In this document: positions 53,960 through 64,000 of the stretch, piece by piece
Position numbering within the stretch: position 1 is the stretch's first letter
Layout of the letters: each line of letters starts with the position of its first letter
Source: Tanypteryx hageni
Lineage: Eukaryota; Arthropoda; Insecta; Odonata; Petaluridae
Length of the DNA stretch: 64,000 bases
Direction of reading: 5' to 3'
Assembly (NCBI GenBank): GCA_028673005.1
Contig: CM054115.1
Coordinates: 4,199,501 to 4,263,500 of the forward strand
The notes under the pieces: generated by a model
Seen by the model: the letters and a program-made list of their open reading frames with translations, nothing else
What the model was told of the DNA's origin: nothing
Database searches by the model: none
Made by a program: the position numbers and the translations under genes

Positions 53960-54058
53960 TTATATCCTCTTCCTCCTCCTCTGTAAGAGTCGTCAATATA
54001 TAATGACTAGTAGAAGGTGCTTGCATACTGCAAGCATTTAATCTAACCTTGAGACCAA
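53960..54058 (-). mobile_element. Helitron-like fragments at the array end
   Basis: A 5' tip (inverse, ending ATATATAATGA at 54003) abuts a 3' end (CTAGTAGAAGGTGCTTGCAT from 54004), again head to tail on the minus strand. It is cut at about 54055 where the hAT relic begins. Confidence 0.65.
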
Positions 54059-54059
54059 G

Positions 54060-56017
54060 ACAATTAAGATTTCGATGGTTTCTCACAACTATATGGACAG
54101 TTATTTGAGTCTGGGCTTTTCTTGGTGTGGAGATAAAGATTGTCCTGTTCCAGTGTGTGAGAAACAAAGCCATGGTTCCCAGAAAATTGAAGCAACATTT
54201 CTCCACAAAACATGCATACCATAAGGAAAAGGTTTGAACTATTTCAAAAGGTTGATGGAACTGCATTCTAAACAAGCGAGTTACTTCAAAAAAGTAACAG
54301 TGTCTGATAGAGTTCAAGGTAATTCTTAACAGGTAGCAGAAATCATAGCTCAAAAAATGAAGCCCCACACTATAGTGAGTCATTTATTTTGCCTGCGTGC
54401 CATGCGATTGTTAGGACAATGCTCGGTGATGAAGCGGAACAAGAATTTGTTAAAATTCTGCTTTCTAATGATACAATTTGAAGAAGGTTAAAAGATATGT
54501 CATCTAATATAGAGGAAAATGTTTCTAATAAGCGTAAAATGTCAGACTTTGCTTTTAAAGTTATCGAGTCAATCGATATTAGTGGCAAAGCCCAACTATT
54601 ACCATTCCTTCACTTCATTTGTGAAAATGAAATAAATAGTCAATTTTTATGCTGCAGACAACTCCCAGAACACACATGAGGTCAAGATATATTCGATACT
54701 TTGACTTCCTACTTAGAACGTTTGGAAATTTCATGGAAGTCATGTGCAGGAATTTGTACCAACAGTGCTCCATCCATTTTGGGATCTGTCAAAGGCTTCG
54801 TCTCACTTGTAAAACAAAAGAATCCAACTACAATAACTACCCATTGTTTTTGCACAGGGAAGGCCTTGTTGGAAAGACATTAGAAGTTGACTTGAATTTC
54901 GTATTAGACCAAATCGTCAGATTGGTAAATTTTGTGAAATCAAGACCTATAAAACCCCACCTCTTCAAACAGCTTTGTGATGCTATGGATTCACAGTATG
55001 AATGTTTAGTTTTACACAAAGAAATAACATGGCTGTCAAGGGGAAGAGTGTTGGCTTGTGTATATGAGCTTAAAGAAGAGATGTAACTATTTTTTTAAAC
55101 GGGTAAACAGTGATTTTTGTGAATATCTCAGCTGTGAACTTGGGTGTGCCAAATTAGCATATTTGGCAGAAATATTTAGGCATCTAAATAGTGTGAACAC
55201 TGGCATGCAAGGGTGGAATGAAAACATCCTGACATCTATGGATAGGCTACTGGAATTGTAGAGAAAAATAGTCATCTGGAAAAAGAGAGCTAGAGAAAGT
55301 AATCTTGAAATGTTTCCTCCGATTCCAAAAACTGATACAAAAGAAATTTATTGTTGCTCTCGTGGTGGAGCTTTTAGCAACTCTAGAACACAATATTGAG
55401 CATTACTTTCCATCCTTGACTACAGAGAAATATGACTGGGTAAGGAGCCCATTCATGCCAGTGATAACTGACTTATGTGTTTTTACTCACTCCAAAGAAG
55501 AAGCTAGCTTATCTTTCAATTGATCGCACTCTGAAAATCAAGTACACCGAATTGTGTCTGGATATGTTCTGGATTTCTGTTAGAGAAGAATATTCAGAAA
55601 TTGCAAAAAAAAAGCTTTGGCAGTTTTGATGCAGTTTTATACATCCTATCTGTGTAAGTTGGGGTTCTCGACACTTACAAACATTAAATGCAGAAAAAGA
55701 GAATGGCTAATCTGTGTTGAAGATGAAATGAGAGTCTACTTATCACAGATACATCCTAATATCAGTGCAAACATTAAAAAATGCCAAGCTCAAATGTCAC
55801 ATTAGGTAAGATTTGAAAATAGATTTTTTTTTAAAACATCATCATTTGTTGTTTACAATACCATAACTTAATTTGGTCGATTACATATACAACAATATAA
55901 AAATATATATATTTTTATGATAAATTCTAGTTCTTTATTCAAATCTAATTCTAGTGTGCCGTGTAAAAAGTGAATAACCAAAGTGTGCCACAAGCGCCAA
56001 AAGGTTGAGAACCACGG
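54060..56017 (+). pseudogene. Charlie-like hAT transposase (ZBED/FAM200 type), broken
   Basis: The plus strand reads through several frames in order: a decayed zinc-finger region, PACHAIVRTMLGDEAEQEF, NEINSQFLCCRQLPEHT, the DIFDTLTSYLERLEISWKSC block with the catalytic-region word GICTNSAPSILGSVKGF, TTHCFCTGKALLERH (the CxxH-type motif reads CFCTG here), ITWLSRGRVLACVYELKEE, LAYLAEIFRHLNSVNTGMQG and a C-terminal REEYSEIAKKALAVLMQF. The right terminus near 56017 reads, inverted, GTGGTTCTCAACCTTTTGGC, a Charlie-type hAT end. The left end was not found; the Helitron array may have removed it. Many stops. Confidence 0.82.
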
Positions 56018-56253
56018 CTCTAAAGCATGCGGGATGAAGTCCAATCTGCAAATGAACTTTGCCTTTCCACTGGACTGTTATGTAATCATAATCATGTATA
56101 TCATAATGCCATATACATACAATATACATCTGAACCAGTCAGATTTTTTCCTAGGATATAGAGGAAAATGGCACGTCATATCCACAAGCACAATATCAGC
56201 CCTAGGGGGGTGGGGTATTGGTAATGGCTAGAATGTTGGCAGTCCTGCATTAA
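56018..56253. other. Spacer with TTAA target
   Basis: Flank between the hAT end and the piggyBac element; TTAA at 56250-56253 is the target copy. Nothing else. Confidence 0.5.
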
Positions 56254-58217
56254 CCCATTAGGGATGGAATTAAATGCCAGAAAATAGCCAATTTGTTATC
56301 TTTTTGGGAAAAGTACGATAGAAAAAGAATGTTAACTCTAATCTTCTTGAAACTTTCACTGGCCCATACTAAAAGTCTATATTAACTATTCAAGTACTTA
56401 CCAAGGCTTTTTATTACTTAATTATTGGAGATTCTGATGGAAATCTCTGAAGCAAGTGTCAATGCACAGCCCTTTTTCACAAACAGAACATACAAAAATT
56501 GTCCTCTTCCTAATTCCTTTTCCCCGGCATACCACACATTCTTTATGCAAAAGTTTATTCATATCATTTCTTTTCACTTGATCTGAATAGTGGCACTCTC
56601 CAAAATTATGTGAAGGAGGAACTGTAGCTCTACGTCCACGCGCCTTTCTGCTACTGTAGCCTCCAATGAGGTCTCCAATTATATTCAAATAGAACTTTTT
56701 AAGGGGAAAAGTTGGCTTATTGGTAGCTTGTTTGTAGTAGATATAAGAATTTACTACCGTTCTATTTATTAAATCATACATCAGTCTATGCCACAACTTT
56801 TTTGAAGGAATGTGCAAACTGTAGTAGCTACATAATTGATCGTTTCGATCTAATCCTCCCATGAATTGATTGTATAACCTCACAATCTCAGGACAGCACA
56901 CTTCCACCTTCGACCCATCCTTCTCCTTTTTTTCACAGACTGCATTGGGTATGCGGGTGAATCGTAACCTGATGACAAAAAGAATATAGACCTTTTGTCT
57001 CGCCAGCCTAAGGAAACGAGTGGGGCGGAGGAGAGCCACTCACAGTCCCCTTGGTTACTTTGCTTCCAGTCCTTTGTGTTTGCTACCAATTCTTTGGGAT
57101 AATTGACACGGTTGGTGTTTGCAGTTCCTATGGCTCTCAAACCTTTTTTGGAGAGTTCCATAAATAGATCTGGCGACGTAAAAAATCTATCGCAAATAAG
57201 GGTGCAGCCTGACCCAAAGAGAGGCTCTGTAAGTTGCATCACGACATTTCCACCCAAACCCAAATTATTCTTTTGAATTGTCCCTTTTCCTGTATATAAT
57301 TCTAAATGAAAAACAAATCCCTATGTTCCATCTGCTCTTCCCCACCACCTGCATCCCCTTTTGATGGGTTTCATTTGCATATACTGTTTCATTGAAGAGC
57401 GACCAGTAAATTTCACCATCGCTTCATCTATTGCCTGATACTCAGAAAAGTTATAATATTTTTTATAATTGCTATTTAAACTATCCAGAATAGGTCTAAT
57501 TTTGTAGAGTTTATCAAAATCTAAGCTATCTTGTAGAGGCTGCCATGAATTATCATTTACGTGAAAATTCTGCAAAATTGACAAAAATCGATCCCTTGCC
57601 ATGATTTCTGATACACCTGGTACATTCAATGCCCTATCTGTGGACCAATAGTCTTTCAGACTTGGAAGATCATGAAATCCCATTGTAAAAATAACACCTA
57701 ACCAAGCTTTCAACTCATCTAATGTAAGATCTTCCCAAATATTTCCACCTTCGCCCGCAGTTGACATTTTTTGCGAGGCATACAAATTAGTCTGCTTGAC
57801 GCAATGGTCCAACATATCGCCCGTAAAAAATAACATAAAATAATCTAAATGTGAAGAATTCTCTGGTAAGTAAGTATTAGGACCAGGTGTAAACTATGAG
57901 AGACTAGTGCCTAAATTTATCAAACCTCTTCTGGACCAAGTCAATCTGCTTCAACTGTCTCTTCAATTTCACCATCGGATTCATCGTCTAAAATTATAGG
58001 TGAAATATTTATACATGGTAAAATTGTAACCGCTTAAGAAAAACACGTGCAACTTCACAGGATGAAACTTAAAACTGTCCGTAAGCTGCTAGCAAAAAGA
58101 AGGAACTACAGGTAATAAACACGCCCCACACAAGAGGGCAGAAGAGGACGGTACCCTAACACCACCGTGGTGGTGCTCCGTCCCTAATCAGTTAAAACAA
58201 CTTTATGCACTAATGGG
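56254..58217 (-). mobile_element. Second piggyBac-type transposon
   Basis: Short terminal inverted repeats CCCATTAG (56254) and CTAATGGG (58217) are flanked by TTAA at 56250-56253 and 58218-58221. The 1.96-kb element encodes a minus-strand transposase. It differs in sequence from the 8.8-kb piggyBac, so the two are separate families. Confidence 0.8.
56422..57836 (-). pseudogene. piggyBac transposase with C-terminal zinc ribbon, broken
   Basis: The N-terminal part (57836-57321) has LTLDELKAWLGVIFTMG, DYWSTD, MARDRFLSILQNFHVND, KLYKIRPILDSLN and YQAIDEAMVKFTGRSS with the first catalytic Asp. The second Asp is in LICDRFFTSPDLF (57263-56880) and the third in QFMGGLDRNDQL (57039-56422). The C-terminus is a Cys/His-rich zinc ribbon (CVVCRGKGIR, CSVCEKGLCIDTCFRDFH). 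The three pieces lie in different frames, with breaks near 57300 and 57000, and an acidic N-terminus seems missing or lies in 57840-58000. All three catalytic Asp residues are kept. Confidence 0.85.
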
Positions 58218-58261
58218 TTAAGGAAGCATGCACAGGGAGATTAAACGAATGCATTCTTCTG

Positions 58262-58840
58262 TTGCTTCCTTAAGACTCTTGTAACCAAGTCTGTAGGAAT
58301 TCTATGGTTTCTTTGATAGGTACATTTGGGAATAAGGAGTTGACATCGAAGAAAACTAAGATTTCATTATCTGCAAGTGCAGCGTTTTTTATTTTGCTGA
58401 TGAAATCTTGTGGGTTTTTTGAAGCGTGAGTCACTATCTAGATGTATTTGTTTGAAGTGATTGCTTGACCACTGGGATATTTTGTACATGGGAGAGTTTA
58501 TCTCTGAAACTATAGGTCTCATAGGTATGCCTGATTTGAGTAATTTTGGAGGGCAATATATTGTGGGGACAACTGGATTGGAGATATTTAATTGAAGATT
58601 GAGTTGTTTATCTATTAAAGAGGGGCATGTTTTCAGAGTGCTCTTTGTTTTAGTGATTATTTGGTTCAAAGGGTTTTTTGGACTTTTTGTGTCGGGGCCT
58701 TCTTGGGCTGAAGAGGCATTGGAGGCCCACGTAAGGGACATATAGAACTCTTTGGGAAGCCAACCATCCCTTTTGCAAAACTTGGAAGGGTCCATGTGGC
58801 GATGACTCCTGAGTTTTTTGGACAGCAAAGGAAACTTCAC
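58262..58840 (-). pseudogene. PLE reverse transcriptase fragment
   Basis: The minus strand gives NQIITKTKSTLKTCPSLID, NISNPVVPTIYCPPKLLKSG, MRPIVSEINSPMYKISQWSS and then, after a frameshift, VFFDVNSLFPNVPIKET, the PLE palm motif. Only the fingers and first palm residues are present; the YxDD box and GIY-YIG domain are missing. It belongs to a different PLE family from the 10.5-kb copy. Confidence 0.8.
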
Positions 58841-59636
58841 TCATTATTGAAATTTCATATATATGAATCAATGATTTTCAAGATACCATATTGTTTTTAG
58901 GTTAATTAATATGATTATTTGTTCATTATTTTTTCTATTATTTTCTGTTTTCTTGAATACTAAGAAGCTATTTAGTTAAAATTTGAAAAATGTATATTAT
59001 GCTTTTGTTAAATAAAATCTGAGCAGCTCTGTTGCGGGAAAACAATTAAACACAGTTCGGAGCTTTGCAAAAGTGTTTTTTTTTACTTTTTAAATGCATA
59101 TATCTCGACTGTTTTGAGAGATGTCCCTTGTCACTTTCCTCATTTCCATTATGTAGCAAATACTATCAAACCAGGGAATTTGATAAAATCGATGAAATCG
59201 TTGGTTCGAAATTCGTAACTCCACTCGTACTTCTACTATTAGAACCAATTACGCAGCAAGTTTGCTTCAGCCCTCCCCACACAACCAATTACTTGGACAA
59301 AAAAATAATTCCAAGGGTCTGCTTATGCTATCATAATATGGCAGGAATTACTGTTAAATAACAATAGCGAATTATAATATTACGTTAAAATATTCGAGCA
59401 AGATGCGGAATACTCTTTATTAATTCCAGTCAATACGCAAACATACATCGTATTGTATACAATAATAAACACTGAAGGCTGAGTTGGCATCACAACAGGA
59501 ATACATATTCACCAACTGATATAACAATCAGGTAGATAGGAAGTTAAAATTCTATCTGCCGCAAAAGCAACGCCGCTCAACTTGTTGGAATACATTTGGA
59601 AATGTAAAAGCACCTACAGCAGTCAACGATCAATGC
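58841..59636. other. No feature seen
   Basis: AT-rich. A 98-codon ORF at 59065-59361 has no recognisable domain or splice boundary. Confidence 0.4.
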
Positions 59637-61030
59637 ATGCATTATGCACATGCTATAAGGAGCGACCTGATGGGCGATAAAGTATTTTCTGAGGTGGTAA
59701 TAGGTGGTAATAGTTCCATCAGACCTAACAAAGCCATTTGCCCCGAAGAAATTCCTGCTCGTGTTTTAAATGAATTAGCTGAAGAAATACCATCTTTTCT
59801 TCGGATTATCTTCGAAAAATCCATTTCCCGTGCAGAGGTCCCTAACGACTGGAGGTTAGCGCACGTTACCCCAATTCATAAGGGTGGCAACAAGAAGAAC
59901 TTCAATACCGTGCAAGATTCTCGAACATATACTGATTAGCAACATAATATGATTTCTTGATAGTAATTCATTGTTAGTTGATTGTCAACATGGCTTCAGG
60001 AAAAGTAGGTCTTGTAATACTCAGCTTGGTCTTCTTGTGAATTGTATACTGAGAAGTGGATAAAATAATAGGCAGGTCGATGCCATCTTCTTAGATTTTA
60101 GGAAAGCCTTTGATAAGGTACCTCACAGGTGATAACAAAATTAGAAACCTTAGGTGTTAATTTCAAAATTGTTAGTTGGATCCGTGAATTTTTTAAATCC
60201 TCGGAAGCAGATGGTTGTTATAGATGGGAAATCCTTGAACTTAGTCGAAATTGTCTCTGGCGTTTCGCAGGGCAGTGTAATTGGCCCGTTATTATTTCAA
60301 ATTTATATAAACGATATCAGCTCAGTAGTCAGAAGTAAAATTAGGCTTTTTGCAGACAACACTGTCATCTATAGAGAAATAAGCAATCCGGAAGACCACC
60401 ATTATCTCCAAAATGATCTTGAAGCTATTTCTACATGGTGTAAGGAATGTCAGTTAGAGATCAACCAAAAGAAAAGCTGCATCATTAATTTCTGGAGAAC
60501 CAAGAATATCTTGTTAGATGTTAATTATTCATTGGACAGAGTAGAGATTCCAGTTTCTGACTCGATTAAATATCTTGGAGTCACGATGGATCGTGATCTC
60601 TCGTGGGACACCCACATTCGCCGATTGATAGGTGCCGCTAACAATAGGCTGGCCTTTATAGGGAGAATAGTTCGAAATAGCTCCGAAAAAGTGAAAGAAT
60701 TATGTTATTTATCATTGGTTCGACCACAGATTGAATATGCTTCAGCTGCTGCGATCCCTATGAAAAGGGACTCACTAACGAGATAGAAAAGGTTCAGTGA
60801 AGGGCAGCTAGATTTGTAAAGAGGAGTTACGATAGTAAACAAAGCATAACATCATTAGTAGAAAATCTGAAATGGACATCATTAGAGGATTGTAGGCTGC
60901 AGGCTAGATTTATACTACTCAAAAAATTTATGTCGAAGGGACTAGCGAATGAGGTAGCTTGGGTCGGCCCTGACTGCATGGAAGTAATTGGATTTTCAAA
61001 TATATTCACTAAGTTGTATTTTCCAAGAAG
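59637..61030 (+). pseudogene. CR1-type LINE reverse transcriptase fragment, broken
   Basis: 5' truncated. Readable order: CPEEIPARVLNELAEEIPSF, VPNDWRLAHVTPIHKGGNK, CQHGFRKSRSCNTQLGLL, DAIFLDFRKAFDKVPHR (catalytic Asp), a frame break near 60130-60200, then VSGVSQGSVIGPLLFQIYIND and LFADNTVIY, where the second Asp of the FADD box is Asn. It continues INQKKSCIINFWRT, IKYLGVTMDRDLSWDTHI and LSLVRPQIEYAS. Several stops lie between 59937 and 60128, and one at 60784. The 3' end decays towards 61030, just before the host exon. Confidence 0.85.
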
Positions 61031-61146
61031 TCAATGTGCTAGCAGTAATCAGAGAATGAAGGTGCAGAGGAACTGATGCAGGAGGCACGGAGGGAGAATC
61101 AACGGAGCCCAGAGAATGCGTTCAGGAGAAATCACTGTCGACTCAC

Positions 61147-61339
61147 CTTTGCACTTCGCCCACCTTCTCGCCCTGGCCTTCCTCAGAGATCGCCTCACCA
61201 CCATCCCCTTTTGCCACGACCGCTGCCTCCAACGAAGAAGAAGATGGGAGGGGCTCTTCCTCAGCCCCCGAGTCTCCACTCACCACCGTCTCCTTTCTGT
61301 GGGCTTCGGCGAAGCACAGTGCCTCCAATCTTGCTGGAT
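61147..61339 (-). CDS. Host gene, upstream coding exon
   Basis: Bounded by the acceptor CTTTCCTTTCAG (AG at 61340-61341) and donor GTGAGT (61146-61141). The 193-bp exon starts phase 1 and ends phase 2, which fits the exon at 32341-33952. The translation is acidic: ARLEALCFAEAHRKETVVSG, EEEPLPSSSSLEAAV and SEEGQGEKVGEVQ. GC-rich in an AT-rich neighbourhood, wedged between a CR1 relic and a hAT element. No domain is recognisable; membership of the same gene is inferred from strand, GC content, phase and style of sequence. Confidence 0.75.
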
Positions 61340-61344
61340 CTGAA

Positions 61345-61538
61345 AGGAAAGTGGATGGAAAAGTGTTAGGTATTTGTTCCTCATGCAACTATCGATGCAA
61401 TTTCTTTGCTGGAACAATATTTCGTGTTTACTGAATGCATTATCTTCTTAGTTATTAACGTAAAACATTACTTTACTACTAAGGAATCGCCCATATATGA
61501 CGTCGCCTACTGAGGGGGGGAGGTGGGTCCGACTTGTG
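61345..61538 (-). other. Intron of the host gene upstream of the exon
   Basis: Begins with the polypyrimidine acceptor of the 61147-61339 exon; the upstream exon was not found before the window end. Confidence 0.5.
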
Positions 61539-64000
61539 TAGGGTTGCCAGACATCCTCGTTTCCGAGGACATGTCCTAGTTTTTAGGGCATCCTCATGGA
61601 TTTTACACTTGCATCCTAGTTTTTTAATTAAAAAAAAATCACAATATCGTAAATTGAATTTTCATTAAATATCCCACCAACTGCAAACACTATGTGCGCC
61701 ATATTTTATTTCGGCAAAAGAATGGCAATACTGTTAACATTGGCAGCCCCAATTGCGATTCTGCTTCATTGCTTCCCTGACTATCTGACAGTTGTTGGGT
61801 GGAACTTTTAATATTCTTCCACCCCCCTAAGTAGCATGCCAAAAATTCAGGATGGCACAAAGCAAAATAAGTTTAATACTTATGAAGTATCAACTTAATT
61901 TTAAATTATAATACATCTTTTAGAGGGTCGCTCACATTACCCACTTTAATTACAATGTACATCCAAACCAGCCCAATATAATAAAGAGATCGATTAAACA
62001 ATGGGATTGTGCCATACGCAGTGAGAGAATATTCAAGTTCCACCCAGTTGTTGATACGCCCCGCTTTAGGAGCATTTCTCTGGCAAGTACATGAGTCTTC
62101 TCAATTATTGGTCTGTACTGCAGGCCCCTGATGCAGAGTATACTTGTTTAAAGTAAACAAATCTAGGTATGCATAATCTGCAAGCTTCTAAACTGACAGT
62201 TATAGGTTATAAAATATGATATATTGTCTATTTATTTTTTAGCCCCAATAATAAGCAAAAGGAAATGTACTATTAATAAACAGCTACTTAAGGTGTTTCC
62301 TTCCTTTAGAAAGGGAAAATGGCACATCATGTCTTTTGTAATATCTGCAATACACATATTTCCATTGGAAACAAAGGAAGGTTGGATATTACAGAGCATA
62401 TCTCAACCATGAAACATAAGAAAAATCTACAATCAACAGAGAATACATCAAGTGTTTTACTAAACTTTATCACACCGAATTATGACAAAATACGTAAGAG
62501 CTGCTGAAGGTACAATTGCATATCATACTGTTGTACATGGTCAGTCATTTAAATCGCACGACTGCTCCATAGATTTATTCAAAACCATTTTCAAGGATTC
62601 CAGCATTTGTAGACAAATGAATTGTGGAGGAAAAAAAGCTGAGGCTATAATTACAAATGTCTTTGCATCACATACAATAGAGAAAACTTTGCATGATCTG
62701 GAACATATTCCTTTCATTACTGTTTCAACAGTTATCAGAAATCATGGCCTAACAAAACTGTTTCCAATTTTAATACAGTATTATGATTATAAAAATGGAG
62801 GGATTCAATCAAAAATCCTAAGAATTACAGAACAACAAAATAAGACTTTAGATACAATTTCTTCAATGATTGTCTATATATTAAGAGAAACTAAATTACT
62901 TTCAAAATGTATTTGATTTTTGGGAGATAACTGTAATACGAACTTTGGTGGTGTTGAAAGAGTTAGATGTGAAAACGTTTTTTACAAAATAAAAACGCTG
63001 GTCAATGACAAAATAATCGGAGTAGGGTGTCCTTTACATGTTATTCATAATTCGGCTCATTGTGGATTAAATCAATTATTGATTATCATTGATGGCATTG
63101 TTGTGGCGATTCACAAGCATTTTTCAGTATTTACTGTACAAGTAGCTAAACTAAAAGAGTTTTGTGAGTATGTAGGTAGTGAATATAAAATGTCTTTGTA
63201 CCACAGTAAAACTAGATGGCGTTCACTATTCCCTGCTGTTGAACGCATATTGGAAATTTTTGATGCTTTAAAGTCATATTTTCTCAGCTTGGACAAGCCA
63301 CAAGTAGTTTTAAATGAATTTTTCCTTAACGGCATGAGTGGGTACTATCTATGGTTGATACATTCATTCATGGCCATATTTCAAGAGAATATGGCAATAA
63401 TTGAATAGAAGGAAAATTCTGTGATAGAGGTATATCAGATTTTACAAAAAACATGCTATTCTTTGCAAGGAAGAATAGATAATAAGTTTGTGCCATTCTA
63501 GATTCATTATTTATTGCAAAATGGAAAACAATATGACATTGAATGATTTAAAAATGAAATGGAAAGTATGTGTGCTCAATCATTGGCATATATAAAAATA
63601 TGGACAAAAATTTGGAAGTTTGAAATCTTAAAATTCATGGAATTAAAAGATGTTCCAGAATGGGATGATATACAGAGTTCTTTAGATATTTTAATGAAAA
63701 GGGAGTAGAAATTGATGATAGTAGATGATTTGACCAATTTATGAATTTTAAGGAATTTGTTTCTGAGAAAAAGAAAGATAATAATTGGGAAAACTTAATA
63801 GCCCACAAAAAGTGGACTGAATATTTTAATCAATGCAAGAGCTCCGAGGTATATTCCGAACTTTTAAAAATTGCTCTATATGCACTTTTGCTCACAATGG
63901 GAATGTAGAATGTGTATTTTCATTAATTGGCAATCAATGGAGCAACATTAGGAATAAAATGGAATCAAACACAGTAAATAATATTTTGCTTGTTACTTAC
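61539..64000 (+). mobile_element. hAT element, right end outside the window
   Basis: The left terminus TAGGGTTGCCAGACATCC at 61539 is the same type as the ends of the 19510 MITE. It is followed by 770 bp of leader (61560-62310) without genes and then a plus-strand transposase. The dimerisation end lies at the window edge, so the right terminus is not visible. Confidence 0.75.
62310..63995 (+). pseudogene. hAT transposase with BED-like zinc finger, broken
   Basis: Starts MAHHVFCNICNTHISIGNKG with a BED-like finger (C-x2-C, then H-x4-H in HISTMKHKK). It shifts frame near 62490 into AAEGTIAYHTVVHGQSF, ICRQMNCGGKKAEAIITNV and VSTVIRNHGLTKLFPILIQY. One TGA at 62914-62916 lies in frame before GDNCNTNFGG (hAT catalytic-region motif). 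Then come VGCPLHVIHNSAHCGLNQLL (CxxH motif) and YHSKTRWRSLFPAVERIL. After 63408 the frame breaks repeatedly, but the dimerisation block is still visible as NVECVFSLIGNQWSNIRNKM near 63900-63960. Confidence 0.82.

Larger units (their letters stand above)
33953..61146 (-). other. Giant transposon-filled intron of the host gene
   Basis: Donor GTGAGT lies at 61141-61146 and acceptor AG at 33953-33954, both on the minus strand. Phase 2 on both sides makes direct joining possible (codon AG+G), although additional exons inside cannot be excluded. Most of the 27 kb consists of the mobile elements listed separately. The part 33957-35900 is AT-rich and holds nothing I can name. Confidence 0.65.

Overview
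This is AT-rich animal nuclear DNA, almost certainly from an arthropod and most likely an insect. The signs are split exons with consensus splice sites, a dense graveyard of eukaryotic transposons (hAT, piggyBac, Tc1/mariner, Helitron-like, Penelope-like, Ty3/gypsy, APE-type and CR1-type LINEs), and a conserved insect-type repeat end built on a (TACATC)n head at about 29.9 kb. No bacterial gene organisation, CRISPR array or operon is present. The species cannot be told from the sequence.

Host gene. One GC-rich protein-coding gene runs on the minus strand. Three exons are supported: 61147-61339, 32341-33952 and 25388-26965 (the last carries the stop codon). Their splice sites fit the consensus and their phases match (phase 2 between the first pair, phase 0 between the second pair). 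They give about 1,130 C-terminal residues of a large, low-complexity, Pro/Ser/Glu-rich protein that I do not recognise. The intron between the first two exons is about 27 kb and is filled with transposons. The 5' exons lie outside the window or were not found.

Layout. 0-9 kb: decayed gypsy and hAT pieces, a degenerate tandem repeat, a 1.2 kb T/C-rich tract and a ZMYM-type hAT transposase relic. 8.8-13.4 kb: a complete piggyBac element with TTAA-flanked inverted ends, split by a Penelope-like element (PLE) that left a 12-bp target duplication. 13.4-25 kb: MITEs, a Tc1/mariner relic, a 517-bp PLE hairpin with hammerhead ribozymes on both arms, a hAT MITE and a decayed PLE end. 25.4-34 kb: two host exons and the intron between them, which holds a mariner MITE, a 68-bp minisatellite, an insect repeat end and a purine tract. 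36-38.7 kb and 51.3-54 kb: arrays of non-autonomous Helitron-like units, some joined head to tail. 38.8-43.7 kb: a gypsy element with both LTRs and a tRNA-Pro primer site. 43.8-47.1 kb: an APE-type LINE with a tRNA-like head. 47.1-47.4 kb: a perfect 100-bp inverted repeat enclosing another hammerhead. 47.6-50.4 kb: a hAT element invaded by an intact reverse transcriptase-RNase H ORF that resembles insect hepadnavirus-related retroelements, followed directly by a promoter-like block and a PLE terminal repeat with a hammerhead. 54-64 kb: hAT, piggyBac, PLE and CR1 relics, the upstream host exon, and a second large hAT copy that runs off the end.

How it fits together. Nearly every mobile coding region is broken by stops or frameshifts. 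The clear exception is the RT-RNase H ORF at 48.2-49.8 kb. The most interesting signals are that ORF with its chimeric 3' end, and the recurring hammerhead ribozymes in PLE terminal repeats, several of them arranged as inverted pairs.
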